A model generated the notes under the pieces. That model made no database searches. It was not told the origin of the DNA and worked only from the letters and a program-made list of their open reading frames with translations. Below are positions 8,762 through 18,689 of a stretch of DNA of 64,000 nucleotides, in pieces (the stretch's first letter is position 1; every line of letters starts with the position of its first letter). Origin of the DNA: Bacteroidota bacterium (GTDB lineage Bacteria; Bacteroidota; Bacteroidia; B-17B0; Aurantibacillaceae); NCBI GenBank assembly GCA_003153315.1, contig PLYA01000056.1, forward strand, positions 148,089-212,088, written 5' to 3'. A program made the translations under genes and the position numbers.

Positions 8762-10180
8762 ATGGCAAGTTTCAAGTATCGTTCAGCATTTCTAAAACCC
8801 TGTTACCTGTTGCTTGCTACCTGTTGCCTGTTTGCTGCTACTGCACAGGATAAAAAAGATACGCTGAAAATAACCCTGCAAACTGCCTTAGATACTGCCA
8901 TTGCCCGGTACCCCCGCATTAAAGCTGCTCTGGCAGAAAAGAGCGGCGCTAACGAGTTGGTAAAAGCAAGCCACACGGCTTATGTGCCCTCGCTTCAGTT
9001 GCAGGAACAGATAACCTATGCAACGGCCAACAGTTTGGTGGGTCAGTTTTATCCTAATGAAGGAACTGCCATACCTATATCGGGCGGGGTAAACGCGGCA
9101 CAAAACTGGAATCCGGTTTCTTCCCAGTTTACTACCGTAGTACTTAGCGGGCCCATTTTTGCTTTTGGTAAAATAACCGCAGGCATTAAAGAAAAAGAAG
9201 CAAGGCTTAAGGCCGCCGATGCGGCTTACCAGAATGAAATATTCCAGCATAAAATAAAAGTTACCGAAGCTTACCTGTATGTGCTGGTATATCAAAAACT
9301 AAAAAAGGTTCAATCTGAAAATTTAAAAAGAGCGGCTGATATTAACCGTATTATTAAAGCGGCTGTAGAGAGTGGTTTAAAACCAGGGGTAGATTCTTCT
9401 TACTCGGCAGCAGAAGTTTCTAAAGCAAAGATTAATTACCTGAGCAGCATACGCGATGAAAAAACATGGCAGATAAAATTTAGTGAGTTTTTGGGCATGA
9501 CGGGTACTTATTTTATTGTGGACAGCCTGTCATTCAACTCTGCCTTGCCTGTGGCCAATACCAGTCAAAGTGTAATTGATAACAACCCTCTGATAAGCAT
9601 TTATAAAAATAAAATAGAAAGCGATTTGTTTTCAGCCAAAGCCGTGAAACGTGCCTATCTGCCTACCTTAAAGTATTTGGCAACTGGAGGGGCAAGGGGT
9701 TCTGGCATATCAAGCACGGGTATTTATTCAACTGGTTTTTCAGACGGGGTTCAGTACAGCCGTTATAACTATATGCTGGGCGCTTATTTTCTTTGGAATG
9801 TAACTGACATCTTCCGCATAAGCTATGAGTATAAAAGCCACATGTTTGAGGTACAAAAAGATAATGCCTTGCTGAACGAGACGCGATTGAATTTAACGGG
9901 CCAGCTTGAAAATGCCAACGCACAATTAAGTCTGGCTATAGCTCAAGCCAAAGAAGCGCCCATACAGGTAAGTGCAGCTACGGCCGGCTTTAACCAATCT
10001 AAAGCACGTTACCAAAGTGGGCTTGCCAACCTTGCCGAGTTGAGCCAAAACCTGTTCATACTCGCAAGAGCAGAAGCAGATTATTCTATTACCTACAACA
10101 ATACATGGCGGTCTTTATTATCTGTTGCAGCAGCAGCAGGAGATATAAACCTGTTTTTAAACGCTGTCCAAACTAAATAA
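8762..10180 (+). CDS. TolC-family outer-membrane efflux protein
   Basis: 472 residues with a signal peptide (hydrophobic stretch to about residue 28, then AQDKKD). The body is long alpha-helical segments typical of the OEP family, in two similar halves, for example LQTALDTAIARYPRIKAALAEK in the first and SKARYQSGLANLAEL in the second. It forms the outer-membrane and periplasmic tunnel of a tripartite efflux pump. It is the first gene of an operon with the RND permease (9-nt gap) and adaptor. The ATG follows the putative operator at 8695-8727. Confidence 0.93.
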   Translation: MASFKYRSAFLKPCYLLLATCCLFAATAQDKKDTLKITLQTALDTAIARYPRIKAALAEKSGANELVKASHTAYVPSLQLQEQITYATANSLVGQFYPNEGTAIPISGGVNAAQNWNPVSSQFTTVVLSGPIFAFGKITAGIKEKEARLKAADAAYQNEIFQHKIKVTEAYLYVLVYQKLKKVQSENLKRAADINRIIKAAVESGLKPGVDSSYSAAEVSKAKINYLSSIRDEKTWQIKFSEFLGMTGTYFIVDSLSFNSALPVANTSQSVIDNNPLISIYKNKIESDLFSAKAVKRAYLPTLKYLATGGARGSGISSTGIYSTGFSDGVQYSRYNYMLGAYFLWNVTDIFRISYEYKSHMFEVQKDNALLNETRLNLTGQLENANAQLSLAIAQAKEAPIQVSAATAGFNQSKARYQSGLANLAELSQNLFILARAEADYSITYNNTWRSLLSVAAAAGDINLFLNAVQTK

Positions 10181-10189
10181 TAAATCAGG

Positions 10190-13100
10190 ATGAAAAAACT
10201 AATTGCAGGCGCGTTATCAAAACCTATTTCTGTTCTGGTTATTATTTTAGGTGTAGTTATCTTTTCTGCCTTAGCCCTGTTTAATATCCCGATTGATATA
10301 TTTCCTACACTTAATTTACCCACTATTTATATTATACAACCTTATGGTGGAATGACACCGCAACAAATGGAAGGGTTTATGGCAACCCGCTACCAGAACC
10401 AGTTATTGTATGTATCAGGTATAAAGGATATTGAGTTAAAAAACGTACAGGGTTTGTGTTTTATAAAATGTACTTTTTATGAAGATGCAAACATGGCACA
10501 GGCTACCAGCGAGGTGGTTAGCCAGGCCAACCGGGTAATGAGTTATTTGCCGCCGGGCACGGTGCCACCGCAAATTGTACGTTTTGATGCCACCAGTCTC
10601 CCCATAGGCGAATTGGTTTTCAGCAGTAAAAAGGCTACGCTTAATGAGATACAGGATTTGGCAACTACCCGAATACGCCCTATGTTCTCTCAAATACCCG
10701 GCGCTTCTGCACCGCCTCCTTTTGGAGGAAATGAAAGAACTGTAGTTGTGCGGGTTGACCCCGAACGGATGAAAAGTTATGAAATGACACCCGACGAAAT
10801 AGTGGTGGCCGTAACAAAAAACAATCAGATATCACCTGCGGGAAACCTGCGTGTAGGCGATTACCTGTTGATGACTCCTTCTAATACCACTATTGATAAG
10901 GTTGAAGAGTTTTTAAACATACCTTTAAGAAAGGGAGCAGGCACAACTGTATTCTTAAGAGATGTAGCCACAGTTGAAGATGCTGCCGATGTAACAGTTG
11001 GCTATGCTTTAATAAACGGAAAGCGCTCTGTATATATACCCGTAACCAAAACAGCAGATGCCAGCACCATGAATGTGGTAAATGCGCTAAAAGGAAAGCT
11101 GGCTGAAATGAGAGCATTATTACCTGAATATATAGACTTGTCTTATGAGTTTGACCAATCTGTTTATGTAAAGAATTCGGTAAATAGTTTGGCAACAGAA
11201 GGTGTTATAGGTGCGTTGCTAACGGGTTTAATGGTGTTTTTGTTTTTGGGCGATTTCCGCAGTTCGCTTATTGTAATCATTACTATTCCTGTATCTATTG
11301 CCATTGCGGTGTTATTATTAAAGCTTACAGGGCAAACCATCAACATCATGACTTTGTCGGGGCTTGCCTTAGCAGTGGGTATTCTGGTAGATGAATCAAC
11401 CGTAACGATTGAAAACATACACCAGCATTTGGATATGGGCAAAACAAAAGCCCGTGCCATTTTTGATGCCTGTGTGGAACTTTCATTTCCCAAACTGCTT
11501 ATTTTGTTGTGTATCTTATCTGTATTCGCACCTGCTTTTTTAATGAGTGGTGTGCCGCGTGGCATGTTTCTTCCCTTATCATTAGCCGTTGGTTTTTCTA
11601 TGCTTGCTTCTTTCTTATTATCACAAACATTGGTTCCTGTAATATCCAACTGGTGGCTAAAAGGACATGAAAAGCACACGGAACATAAAACAGAAATTCT
11701 GCCTTATCTAAATGAGAACGAAGAAAAAAAAGTTGAAGATTATGAACGTAAACATCCTGAAAAAGTAAGCGCTTTTGAACGATTTAAATTAAGTTACCTG
11801 AAAATACTGGACAGATATTTATTAAAAAGAAAAAGAGTAATTACAGTTTATTTACTTGTTAGTTTTTCTGTATTGATTGCCGGCGTCTTCTTTATCGGAA
11901 AAGATATGATGCCTAAACTCACTCATTCGGGGCAGTTTCAATTACGTATTATTTGTCCGCAGGGTATGCGTATTGAACGTACAGAGGATAGGGTAAAAAA
12001 AATCATACATATTATAGAAGAGAAAGTTGGTAAAGAAAATGTATCCATTACTTCAGCCTTTGTGGGCAATATTGCGTCAACTTATCCGGCTCATGCTTTA
12101 TACCTGTTTAGTGCAGGTCCGCATGAGGCATTATTACAGGTAGACTTGAATCACGAATATCAAGTAAAAAATTTAGACGACTTGAAAGATGAAATTCGTA
12201 AAGAAGTAAAGAAAGAAGTAAGTGATACAAAAATCTCTTTTGAGCCTATAGAATTAACGGATAAGATTATGAGTCAGGGAGCGCTGACTCCTATTGAAGT
12301 AATGATTGGCGGAAAAGATTTAACCGACGGGCAGAATTATGCTAAGAAAGTAATAAACGAGTTAAACAAGATTGATTACCTACGCGATATCCGAATTAAC
12401 CAACCGCTTAACTATCCGGTTGTAAACATACAAATGGACAGAGAGCGTATGGCACAAATGGGTTTAAGCCCCGATGATGTGGCTAAGTCATTGGTAGCAG
12501 CAACTTCTTCAAGTCGTTTTACCGCAAAGAATTTATGGTTGGACCAAAAGAAAGGTTTTGCTTATCAGGTGCAGGTGCAGGTACCCGAATACCAGATGCA
12601 GTCTGTGGCAGACCTGGAAAATATTCCTTTGGTAGAAGGACAACTAAGGCCAACGCTTGGCGATGTAGCAGACATTATACCCGATACTATTCCTGCAGAA
12701 TATGACCGTGTAGGCCCAAGAAGGATTATTACAGTATCGGCCAACATCCATAAAAAAGATTTAGGCACAGCAATGACTGATGTAGCCGCAGCTATAAAAA
12801 AGGCTGGAGACCCACCCAGAGGCTCTGTTGTAGAATTAAAAGGATTAGCCAAGCTTTTGCAGGAAACATTATCCAGTTTGCAATCAGGTTTATTGTTAGC
12901 AATCATTGTTATCTTTTTATTACTCACGGCAAACTTCCAGTCATTTAAAGTAGCCTTTGTTATATTGGTTACCATACCAGCTGTATTAGCTGGTTCTATT
13001 TTATTATTAGTCATTACCGGCTGCACACTTAACTTGCAATCCTACATGGGCATTATTATGTCGGTGGGGGTATCAGTAGCTAACGCGGTGTTGATAGTTA

Positions 13101-13453
13101 CTAACGCTGAACATTTGCGGTTAGAATATAAAAATGCCACAACAGCTGCAAGGGTATCGGGTGCGGTAAGACTGCGCCCTATTTTAATGACATCCATAGC
13201 TATGGTAGTGGGTATGTTACCTATGGCAAGCGGTTTAAGCGAATCGGGTGAACAGTCTGCCCCATTGGGCATTGCCGTTATAGGCGGGCTTATATCGTCT
13301 ACGTTTGCGGCACTCTTAGTATTACCCGTAGTATTTGCTTCCGTACAAAGAAAAACAACCTTTAAATCTGCGTCTTTAAATCCGGAAGATAACGAAAGTG
13401 AATTTTACGACGAAGGAAATATTCAACCAAATTTTAATCAACCTTTAAAATAA
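10190..13453 (+). CDS. RND efflux transporter permease (AcrB/HAE family)
   Basis: 1087 residues; inner-membrane proton-driven pump with two six-TM repeats and large periplasmic loops. TM1 begins near residue 12 (ISVLVIILGVVIFSALALF), followed by the porter-domain motif FNIPIDIFPTLNLP. The TM4 proton-relay motif reads GILVDESTVTIENI, with Asp-Glu where AcrB has Asp-Asp. The second half contains the matching TM segments (SYMGIIMSVGVSVANAVL). There is an unusually charged cytoplasmic linker between the halves at about 490-545. Family is certain. Substrate (drug, dye, lipid or metal) is not readable, and no methionine-rich CusA-type metal motif is evident. Confidence 0.94.
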   Translation: MKKLIAGALSKPISVLVIILGVVIFSALALFNIPIDIFPTLNLPTIYIIQPYGGMTPQQMEGFMATRYQNQLLYVSGIKDIELKNVQGLCFIKCTFYEDANMAQATSEVVSQANRVMSYLPPGTVPPQIVRFDATSLPIGELVFSSKKATLNEIQDLATTRIRPMFSQIPGASAPPPFGGNERTVVVRVDPERMKSYEMTPDEIVVAVTKNNQISPAGNLRVGDYLLMTPSNTTIDKVEEFLNIPLRKGAGTTVFLRDVATVEDAADVTVGYALINGKRSVYIPVTKTADASTMNVVNALKGKLAEMRALLPEYIDLSYEFDQSVYVKNSVNSLATEGVIGALLTGLMVFLFLGDFRSSLIVIITIPVSIAIAVLLLKLTGQTINIMTLSGLALAVGILVDESTVTIENIHQHLDMGKTKARAIFDACVELSFPKLLILLCILSVFAPAFLMSGVPRGMFLPLSLAVGFSMLASFLLSQTLVPVISNWWLKGHEKHTEHKTEILPYLNENEEKKVEDYERKHPEKVSAFERFKLSYLKILDRYLLKRKRVITVYLLVSFSVLIAGVFFIGKDMMPKLTHSGQFQLRIICPQGMRIERTEDRVKKIIHIIEEKVGKENVSITSAFVGNIASTYPAHALYLFSAGPHEALLQVDLNHEYQVKNLDDLKDEIRKEVKKEVSDTKISFEPIELTDKIMSQGALTPIEVMIGGKDLTDGQNYAKKVINELNKIDYLRDIRINQPLNYPVVNIQMDRERMAQMGLSPDDVAKSLVAATSSSRFTAKNLWLDQKKGFAYQVQVQVPEYQMQSVADLENIPLVEGQLRPTLGDVADIIPDTIPAEYDRVGPRRIITVSANIHKKDLGTAMTDVAAAIKKAGDPPRGSVVELKGLAKLLQETLSSLQSGLLLAIIVIFLLLTANFQSFKVAFVILVTIPAVLAGSILLLVITGCTLNLQSYMGIIMSVGVSVANAVLIVTNAEHLRLEYKNATTAARVSGAVRLRPILMTSIAMVVGMLPMASGLSESGEQSAPLGIAVIGGLISSTFAALLVLPVVFASVQRKTTFKSASLNPEDNESEFYDEGNIQPNFNQPLK

Positions 13454-13459
13454 TTTATA

Positions 13460-14548
13460 ATGAAAGCTCTTTCAAAATCATTTGTCTTTTTCTGTCTGTT
13501 TGTTGTATTGTTATGTTCCTGTTCTTCTTCAAAAAACCATGAAGAGAAAACAGATGCAAAACAAACGGTGGAAATTGCAAAAGTTGAACTGCTACAGCCC
13601 GAAAATATACTTTCCTTTCCGGGTGAGTTGGAAAGTTTTTATAGCACAGATGTATTCCCTAAAATAAACAGTTATATCAAAACTATTTACGTAGATATAG
13701 GCGATAAAGTAAAAGAAGGGCAATTGCTGGTAAAGTTGGAAGCCCCTGAAATTGAAAGCCAGTTATCTGAGGCGTATTCTAAAATGAAATCGGCTGAAGC
13801 CACATATGGCGCAACGCTGGCTAATTATAAGAGGTTATTGCAAACCAATAAAACGCCCGGTGCTGTATCGGCCAATGATATAGAATATGCGAAGGCACAT
13901 ACCATATCCGATAGTTTGCAGATGATAGCAGCTAATGTGCTTTATAGTGCTGCCAAGCAAACGGCTTCTTATTTAAGAATTACGGCGCCTTTTGACGGGA
14001 TAATTACCGACAGGCAGCTTGCTCCCGGAGGCTTTGTTGGCCCGGGTGAAAAATCTAATGTTCCGATTATTAAAATAAAAAATGAAAATAAACTCAGACT
14101 TCATATTGCCATCCCGGAAAAATATGTGGCGGAAGTGGAGGAAGGAAAAGAAATAAAGTTTACAATAAAAAGCTATCTGAAAGATGTATTCACTGGGAAA
14201 ATAACCCGCTTATCTAAAGATATTGATAGAAAAAACCGCTCGGAGATTATAGAAATCTTAATTGATAATACAGATGGTAAATTAATGCCTGGTATGTATG
14301 CAACAGTTAGTCTGCCTTCTCAGCGAAATGAAAAAAGTCTTTTTGTGCCGGAAACAGCGATAGTAACCAATATGGAAAAATGTTTTGTATTAAAAGTAGA
14401 TGCCAGTAAAACTGTACATTGGATAAGCGTGCGGAAAGGAAATAAGAATAAAGATAAAGTAGAAGTGTATGGCGATTTAAAAGAAAGTGATGTAATTATT
14501 AAACAAGGTAGTGATGAAATAAAAGATGGAACCATTATCAACTTTTAG
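13460..14548 (+). CDS. Periplasmic adaptor (HlyD/MFP) lipoprotein of the RND pump
   Basis: 362 residues. The signal sequence ends in a lipobox-like run (VVLLCSCSSS), so it is probably a lipoprotein. The order is beta-barrel strand, lipoyl half-motif (SYIKTIYVDIGDKVKEGQLL), a short alpha-hairpin at about 95-150, the second lipoyl half (LRITAPFDGIITDRQLAPGG), then beta-barrel and membrane-proximal domains. It joins the RND permease to the TolC protein. It is last in the operon, 6 nt after the permease, which is a less common gene order than adaptor-first. Confidence 0.93.
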   Translation: MKALSKSFVFFCLFVVLLCSCSSSKNHEEKTDAKQTVEIAKVELLQPENILSFPGELESFYSTDVFPKINSYIKTIYVDIGDKVKEGQLLVKLEAPEIESQLSEAYSKMKSAEATYGATLANYKRLLQTNKTPGAVSANDIEYAKAHTISDSLQMIAANVLYSAAKQTASYLRITAPFDGIITDRQLAPGGFVGPGEKSNVPIIKIKNENKLRLHIAIPEKYVAEVEEGKEIKFTIKSYLKDVFTGKITRLSKDIDRKNRSEIIEILIDNTDGKLMPGMYATVSLPSQRNEKSLFVPETAIVTNMEKCFVLKVDASKTVHWISVRKGNKNKDKVEVYGDLKESDVIIKQGSDEIKDGTIINF

Positions 14549-14684
14549 TCGAATGAAAATTAAAATGTAACAAAACAGGCGTATTTGCATTTGCCGCCAT
14601 TAAAAAGAGATTTTTTTTATTGTTTTTAGATTTTGGTGGTCACGAGTAACTTAATTATGCATATATTTATTAAAAAAATAAAAC

Positions 14685-15296
14685 ATGAAAAAAATAATTA
14701 CAACTTTAGCCTGTTTAACTTTTGTTTCGCAGCATGTATTTGCAACTAAATACACTATTGTAACTAGTGGATTTACTTATAGTCCGGCAACCGTTAATGC
14801 GGCTATAGGTGACACTATTTCTATAGCGGCTAGTACCACACATCCTTTGGTGCAGGTAGATCAAGCCAATTGGACTACTAATACACCAACGCCTTTAGGG
14901 AGCGGATGGGGTACTAAAACCAGCACTTATACGTTTACGATTGCATCTGCCAATACTATTTATTATGGCTGTGCTAACCACATGGCTAGCATGGGTATGA
15001 AAGGACTGATAAATGTTACCACTGCAGGTATAAAGCAAGTTACTGCAAATACATACAAGGCTACTTTGTTCCCTAACCCTGCAGTTAATGGAGAGTTTAC
15101 CGTTAAAACAGAAAATATTACAGACAACGGAAAGGTATCTATTTATAATTCAGAAGGCAAGCTTATGGAAACATATACTTTAAATGCGGGTATTGCCGAA
15201 ATAAAAACAAAACTACCTGCTGGGGCTTATTTTTATGCAGTTTCCATAAATCAAAAGGAGGTCATTCGCAATAAGTTTTTAATAACTAATAAGTAG
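14685..15296 (+). CDS. Secreted cupredoxin-like protein with T9SS type A sorting domain
   Basis: 203 residues: signal peptide (1-20), a plastocyanin/azurin-like domain (about 22-110), and a T9SS C-terminal domain (about 120-203). Type 1 copper ligands appear in the right order: His in STTHPLV, then Cys, His and Met in YYGCANHMASMGMKG. The sorting domain has the usual LFPNPAVNGEF start and a C-terminal basic tail. It is therefore a predicted extracellular or surface-attached blue-copper protein. Electron transfer or copper binding is inferred from the family. It is transcribed alone and shares a bidirectional hairpin with the convergent ligase gene. Confidence 0.85.
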   Translation: MKKIITTLACLTFVSQHVFATKYTIVTSGFTYSPATVNAAIGDTISIAASTTHPLVQVDQANWTTNTPTPLGSGWGTKTSTYTFTIASANTIYYGCANHMASMGMKGLINVTTAGIKQVTANTYKATLFPNPAVNGEFTVKTENITDNGKVSIYNSEGKLMETYTLNAGIAEIKTKLPAGAYFYAVSINQKEVIRNKFLITNK

Positions 15297-15320
15297 GCAG
15301 TCTTTATTGTTGAAATTGAA

Positions 15321-15346
15321 AAAAGCCTTTCGAGACGAAAGGCTTT
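15321..15346. terminator. Bidirectional terminator between convergent genes
   Basis: The stem AAAAGCCTTTCG / CGAAAGGCTTTT has a 3-nt loop, with A tracts on one side and T tracts on the other. It sits between the cupredoxin stop and the ligase stop and can serve both strands. Confidence 0.9.
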
Positions 15347-15350
15347 TTTG

Positions 15351-18041
15351 TTAGACAATAACCTTTACCTTGGTTCTTTCCAAGCCAAACTCAAGTATTT
15401 TATCAATAAAATCATAAGGTTTGTAGCCATCTATTGCTGCCTGGTGGAAAATGCAGGTAGCAGGCGTCATACCGGGCAGGGAGTTTACTTCTATAAAAAC
15501 AACCTCGGCTTTGCAATTGGCATACACACGCACAAAAGCATCTATGCGGCAATAACCGCTAACCTTTAAAGCACGTGCGGCACCTTTAAGAGTTTCTTTT
15601 ACCTGGTCGGATATTTTTTGACGGTCTTTCGCATCTCTTGCATAACGTGCCGGCGTAATGTTTTGTCCTTGTCCGGCTAAAAACTTTTCTTCTAAGCTAA
15701 GCACATCCCCTTCGCTAAGGGCTTCGCTGGCTTCAAATACTTCGTATTCAATTTCTCCTTTTGCGTTGTAATGGGTAAGCATACCGCCGGTTACTTCTAA
15801 AAAATGTACGGCATCTTTTTTAGAGATAAGTTCTTCTACTAAAATTACATTCTTTAAAGGGAACTCTTCTTTATCCTTTATGTGAAGCGCTGCTGCCGCT
15901 TCTGCATCAAGTATTTCACTCTTTCTGAAAATTAGTTTAGAGAAGGCTTCAAACTCGGCAAAGGTTTTTATTTTCTTCACGGCGCTACTGCAACCATCAT
16001 CAACCGGCTTGGCAATAAAGGGGTATTTAATTTTTTCTTTTAGTGTCTTTTCTATATCAGCATGCTTGGTATTCCAATCAGCTTCGGTAACTAAAAGATG
16101 CTCGGCAACCAAATAACCGTTTTGTTTTAAAATTTCATTTGTAACATATTTATTAATGGTAATCTCTGAACTTGCTTTACCCGAACCGTTGTAGGGTAAA
16201 CCAAAAGCTTCCAGTTTTTCCTGTACAGAACCGTCTTCTCCCGGGCGGCCATGCAGCGCAATAAATACTGCATCAACTTTTTTGGCCAACTCTTCATAGG
16301 TTAAAGCAGTTGGTTTGGCAAGCGTATCGGGCGAAGAATACTTTTCGGTAATGTGTTTGCACTCATTAATAATTTCTTTTACTACCGGATGCACAGCATA
16401 ATTCTCAATCTTATCTTTGATATCATCTGCATTATCTTTCAGTAAAATATTGATAGGAATTTGATACAACAAATGCTGCTCATTACTACCTGTTAAGAAG
16501 ATAGGTAAGGGCATATATTTCTCGGAAGAAGCCAGTTTTTCATACACATTTCTTCCACTCTCCACAGAGATATGTCGCTCACTTGAATAACCACCTAAGA
16601 TAACTGCCACCCGTGTTTTATTATTTACGGCATGTTTATCGTTATGAATAAGTTGCTCTAAACGCTTCATGGCAGGTTCATACAAGTGAGCCCCTTTACT
16701 TTGTTTAATGCGTTTAGTAAGCGAAGCATGAATAATAAAAGTTAAGAATTGAGAAGGATTTAAACCAATTTCTGCCGCCTGATGAAAGAAGAAAGATGAT
16801 GGCATCATACCCGAAGTGGTGTTGGGGTCGTTCAAAAATATCTTTCCTTCTTTACTGATAAAGCCATCTATACGGGCATATACATCAAAATGTAAGGCAT
16901 AAAATAATTTCTCACAGTCTTTACGAATTTGGTTTATCTGGTCGGCAGGTAAATCAATAGGCGTAATCTTTCTTGATAAGCCCGGTAAATACTTACTACG
17001 ATAATCAAACAATTCCTTTCCTTTCTTTATTTCAGTAGGAGGGAGGGCAATAGCTTTTCCGCTTTCATCTTCCAACACAATACAAGAAAACTCTCTGCCT
17101 TCTATAAAGCCTTCTACCAATACAGTGCTTTCTCCATCTAAGGATTCAACTACTAAACCTTCTTTGTTTTTTAATTCGGTATTAAAGAATTCAAGCAGTT
17201 TGTTTGGGTCGTAAATAATAGTGTCTTCCATTTTGCAAGGCATACCAATGCCTTCGCGGATATCAGAAAGTGTGCGGACAAATTCAAACTTTTGTTCGTC
17301 GTTTAGTGCGTTCCATTCTTTTGCATCTACCCACTTGGTAAACAAGGCTTTTTCAATAGCCTCCATAAAAGTATACTCATCTTCTTTCAATAAAATGCTT
17401 ACACCTATGGATGAGCCCTGATTAGCGGGCTTTACAACCAAAGGAAACTTTATCTTTTCTTTTGCTTGTGCAAATGCTTGTTTGCAATTTCCGTTTATGT
17501 AATCATCCCTATCTATGGTAAAATATTGGGGCGAGTTATAGCCTGCATTTACCATCAATTGCTTTTGTACGCTTTTATCAATACCAATAGCAGAAGATAA
17601 AATGCCTGAACCTGTGTAAGGAATTTTGTGATACTCTAACAAACCTTGCAGTTTTCCGTCTTCACCATAAGGGCCATGCAAGCACAAAAAGGCTATATCA
17701 ATTAGTTTATGTAATTCTTCAGCAGATACCTTCTTGCCAATTTTTTCTATCATGGCATCTTGCTCGGTAACGCTAAGCGCACCAAGACTTTCGGCATACA
17801 ATTGAAAATGAGAATTAGTTGAAGGGAGAAACTCAACCGGAGGATAAAAATCACGGATAGAACCCTTGTAAATAAATTGCCAGTTAAGCAATACAAAATT
17901 ACCGAAGCTGTCTACAAACAAAGGAATAGCTTCGAAAATAGATTTGTTTAAATTATCGTAAACGGTGCGACCACCCGCAAAAGAAACTTCGCGTTCTTTT
18001 GAGAATCCACCAAATAGTATTCCGACTTTTATCTTAGACAT
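15351..18041 (-). CDS. Tandem double D-alanine--D-alanine ligase (fused ATP-grasp)
   Basis: 896 residues, about twice the usual length of Ddl. Two Ddl-like units follow each other, about 1-465 (KIKVGILFGGFSKEREVSF) and about 475-896 (TRVAVILGGYSSERHISVE). Both have the Ddl motifs LHGPYGEDG / LHGRPGEDG, the ATP-grasp lysine in VVKPANQGSS / IAKPVDDGCSS, and a metal-binding terminal motif. Unit 1 keeps the FDYRSKY active-site loop but has NDPNTTSG where E-x-N-x-x-PG is expected. Unit 2 has the canonical IEVNSLPGMT but lacks the DY..KY loop. The enzyme presumably makes D-Ala-D-Ala for peptidoglycan. Which half is catalytic is unknown. No other ddl is in the window. Confidence 0.88.
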   Translation of the reverse strand: MSKIKVGILFGGFSKEREVSFAGGRTVYDNLNKSIFEAIPLFVDSFGNFVLLNWQFIYKGSIRDFYPPVEFLPSTNSHFQLYAESLGALSVTEQDAMIEKIGKKVSAEELHKLIDIAFLCLHGPYGEDGKLQGLLEYHKIPYTGSGILSSAIGIDKSVQKQLMVNAGYNSPQYFTIDRDDYINGNCKQAFAQAKEKIKFPLVVKPANQGSSIGVSILLKEDEYTFMEAIEKALFTKWVDAKEWNALNDEQKFEFVRTLSDIREGIGMPCKMEDTIIYDPNKLLEFFNTELKNKEGLVVESLDGESTVLVEGFIEGREFSCIVLEDESGKAIALPPTEIKKGKELFDYRSKYLPGLSRKITPIDLPADQINQIRKDCEKLFYALHFDVYARIDGFISKEGKIFLNDPNTTSGMMPSSFFFHQAAEIGLNPSQFLTFIIHASLTKRIKQSKGAHLYEPAMKRLEQLIHNDKHAVNNKTRVAVILGGYSSERHISVESGRNVYEKLASSEKYMPLPIFLTGSNEQHLLYQIPINILLKDNADDIKDKIENYAVHPVVKEIINECKHITEKYSSPDTLAKPTALTYEELAKKVDAVFIALHGRPGEDGSVQEKLEAFGLPYNGSGKASSEITINKYVTNEILKQNGYLVAEHLLVTEADWNTKHADIEKTLKEKIKYPFIAKPVDDGCSSAVKKIKTFAEFEAFSKLIFRKSEILDAEAAAALHIKDKEEFPLKNVILVEELISKKDAVHFLEVTGGMLTHYNAKGEIEYEVFEASEALSEGDVLSLEEKFLAGQGQNITPARYARDAKDRQKISDQVKETLKGAARALKVSGYCRIDAFVRVYANCKAEVVFIEVNSLPGMTPATCIFHQAAIDGYKPYDFIDKILEFGLERTKVKVIV

Positions 18042-18071
18042 TGTAATACGTTAACAGTTAATGCACTCTTT

Positions 18072-18079
18072 CAAAGATA
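18072..18079 (-). promoter_or_regulatory. Candidate -7 box for the tandem ligase
   Basis: TATCTTTG on the minus strand matches TAnnTTTG and lies 30 nt before the ATG. It is inside the short gap after rdgB, so the ligase can be transcribed separately from rdgB. Confidence 0.45.
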
Positions 18080-18095
18080 GGGAGAAGAAAAAAGC

Positions 18096-18677
18096 TTAAT
18101 GCGTATTAGCCGAAAGGAAATCAACGAGTTTATTAACAGCCAAACCACGATGACTAATTTTGCTCTTTTCTTCGGTACTCATCTCCGCAAATGTTTTATT
18201 ATAGCCGTTTGGTTGAAATAAGGGGTCGTAGCCAAAGCCTTTGATACCCTTCATTTCAGTTAATATTATACCTTCAATAATGCCTTCAAAGGTATACTCC
18301 TTTCCGTCAATAATAAGTGCTATAACGGTTTTAAAACAAGCATTTCGGTTAAGTTTATCTTTTAATTCAGTTAAAAGTTTTTGATTATTATCGGCATCGT
18401 TTTTATGTAAACCTGCGTAACGTGCAGAATAAACACCCGGCTCTCCATTCAAAGCTTCTACTTCCAAACCGCTATCATCAGCAAAGCAGTTTGTATGAAA
18501 CCTATGGTAAATATATCTTGCTTTCAGCAGAGCATTATCTTTTAAGGTACTACCTGTTTCCGCAATATCTTCGGTAAAGTTTACATCAGCCAAAGAAACA
18601 AGCTCTATACTTTTTGGCAGCAGTAGTTTTATCTCTTGTAGTTTGTGTTGGTTATGGGTGGCGAAGATTAATTTCAT
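18096..18677 (-). CDS. rdgB: XTP/dITP diphosphatase (RdgB/HAM1)
   Basis: 193 residues, full length for the family. It hydrolyses non-canonical purine triphosphates (XTP, dITP) to monophosphates, cleaning the nucleotide pool. Visible motifs are the N-terminal FATHNQHKL, the central FADDSGLEVEAL with metal-binding acidic residues, YSARYAG, the GFGYDPLF motif and the terminal SHRGLA. The start is set by a TAnnTTTG box only 4 nt upstream. Confidence 0.96.
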   Translation of the reverse strand: MKLIFATHNQHKLQEIKLLLPKSIELVSLADVNFTEDIAETGSTLKDNALLKARYIYHRFHTNCFADDSGLEVEALNGEPGVYSARYAGLHKNDADNNQKLLTELKDKLNRNACFKTVIALIIDGKEYTFEGIIEGIILTEMKGIKGFGYDPLFQPNGYNKTFAEMSTEEKSKISHRGLAVNKLVDFLSANTH

Positions 18678-18681
18678 TCTG

Positions 18682-18689
18682 CAAAGGTA
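18682..18689 (-). promoter_or_regulatory. Candidate -7 box for rdgB, predicting a leaderless mRNA
   Basis: TACCTTTG on the minus strand ends 4 nt before the rdgB ATG. If used, transcription would begin at or next to the start codon. Confidence 0.45.
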
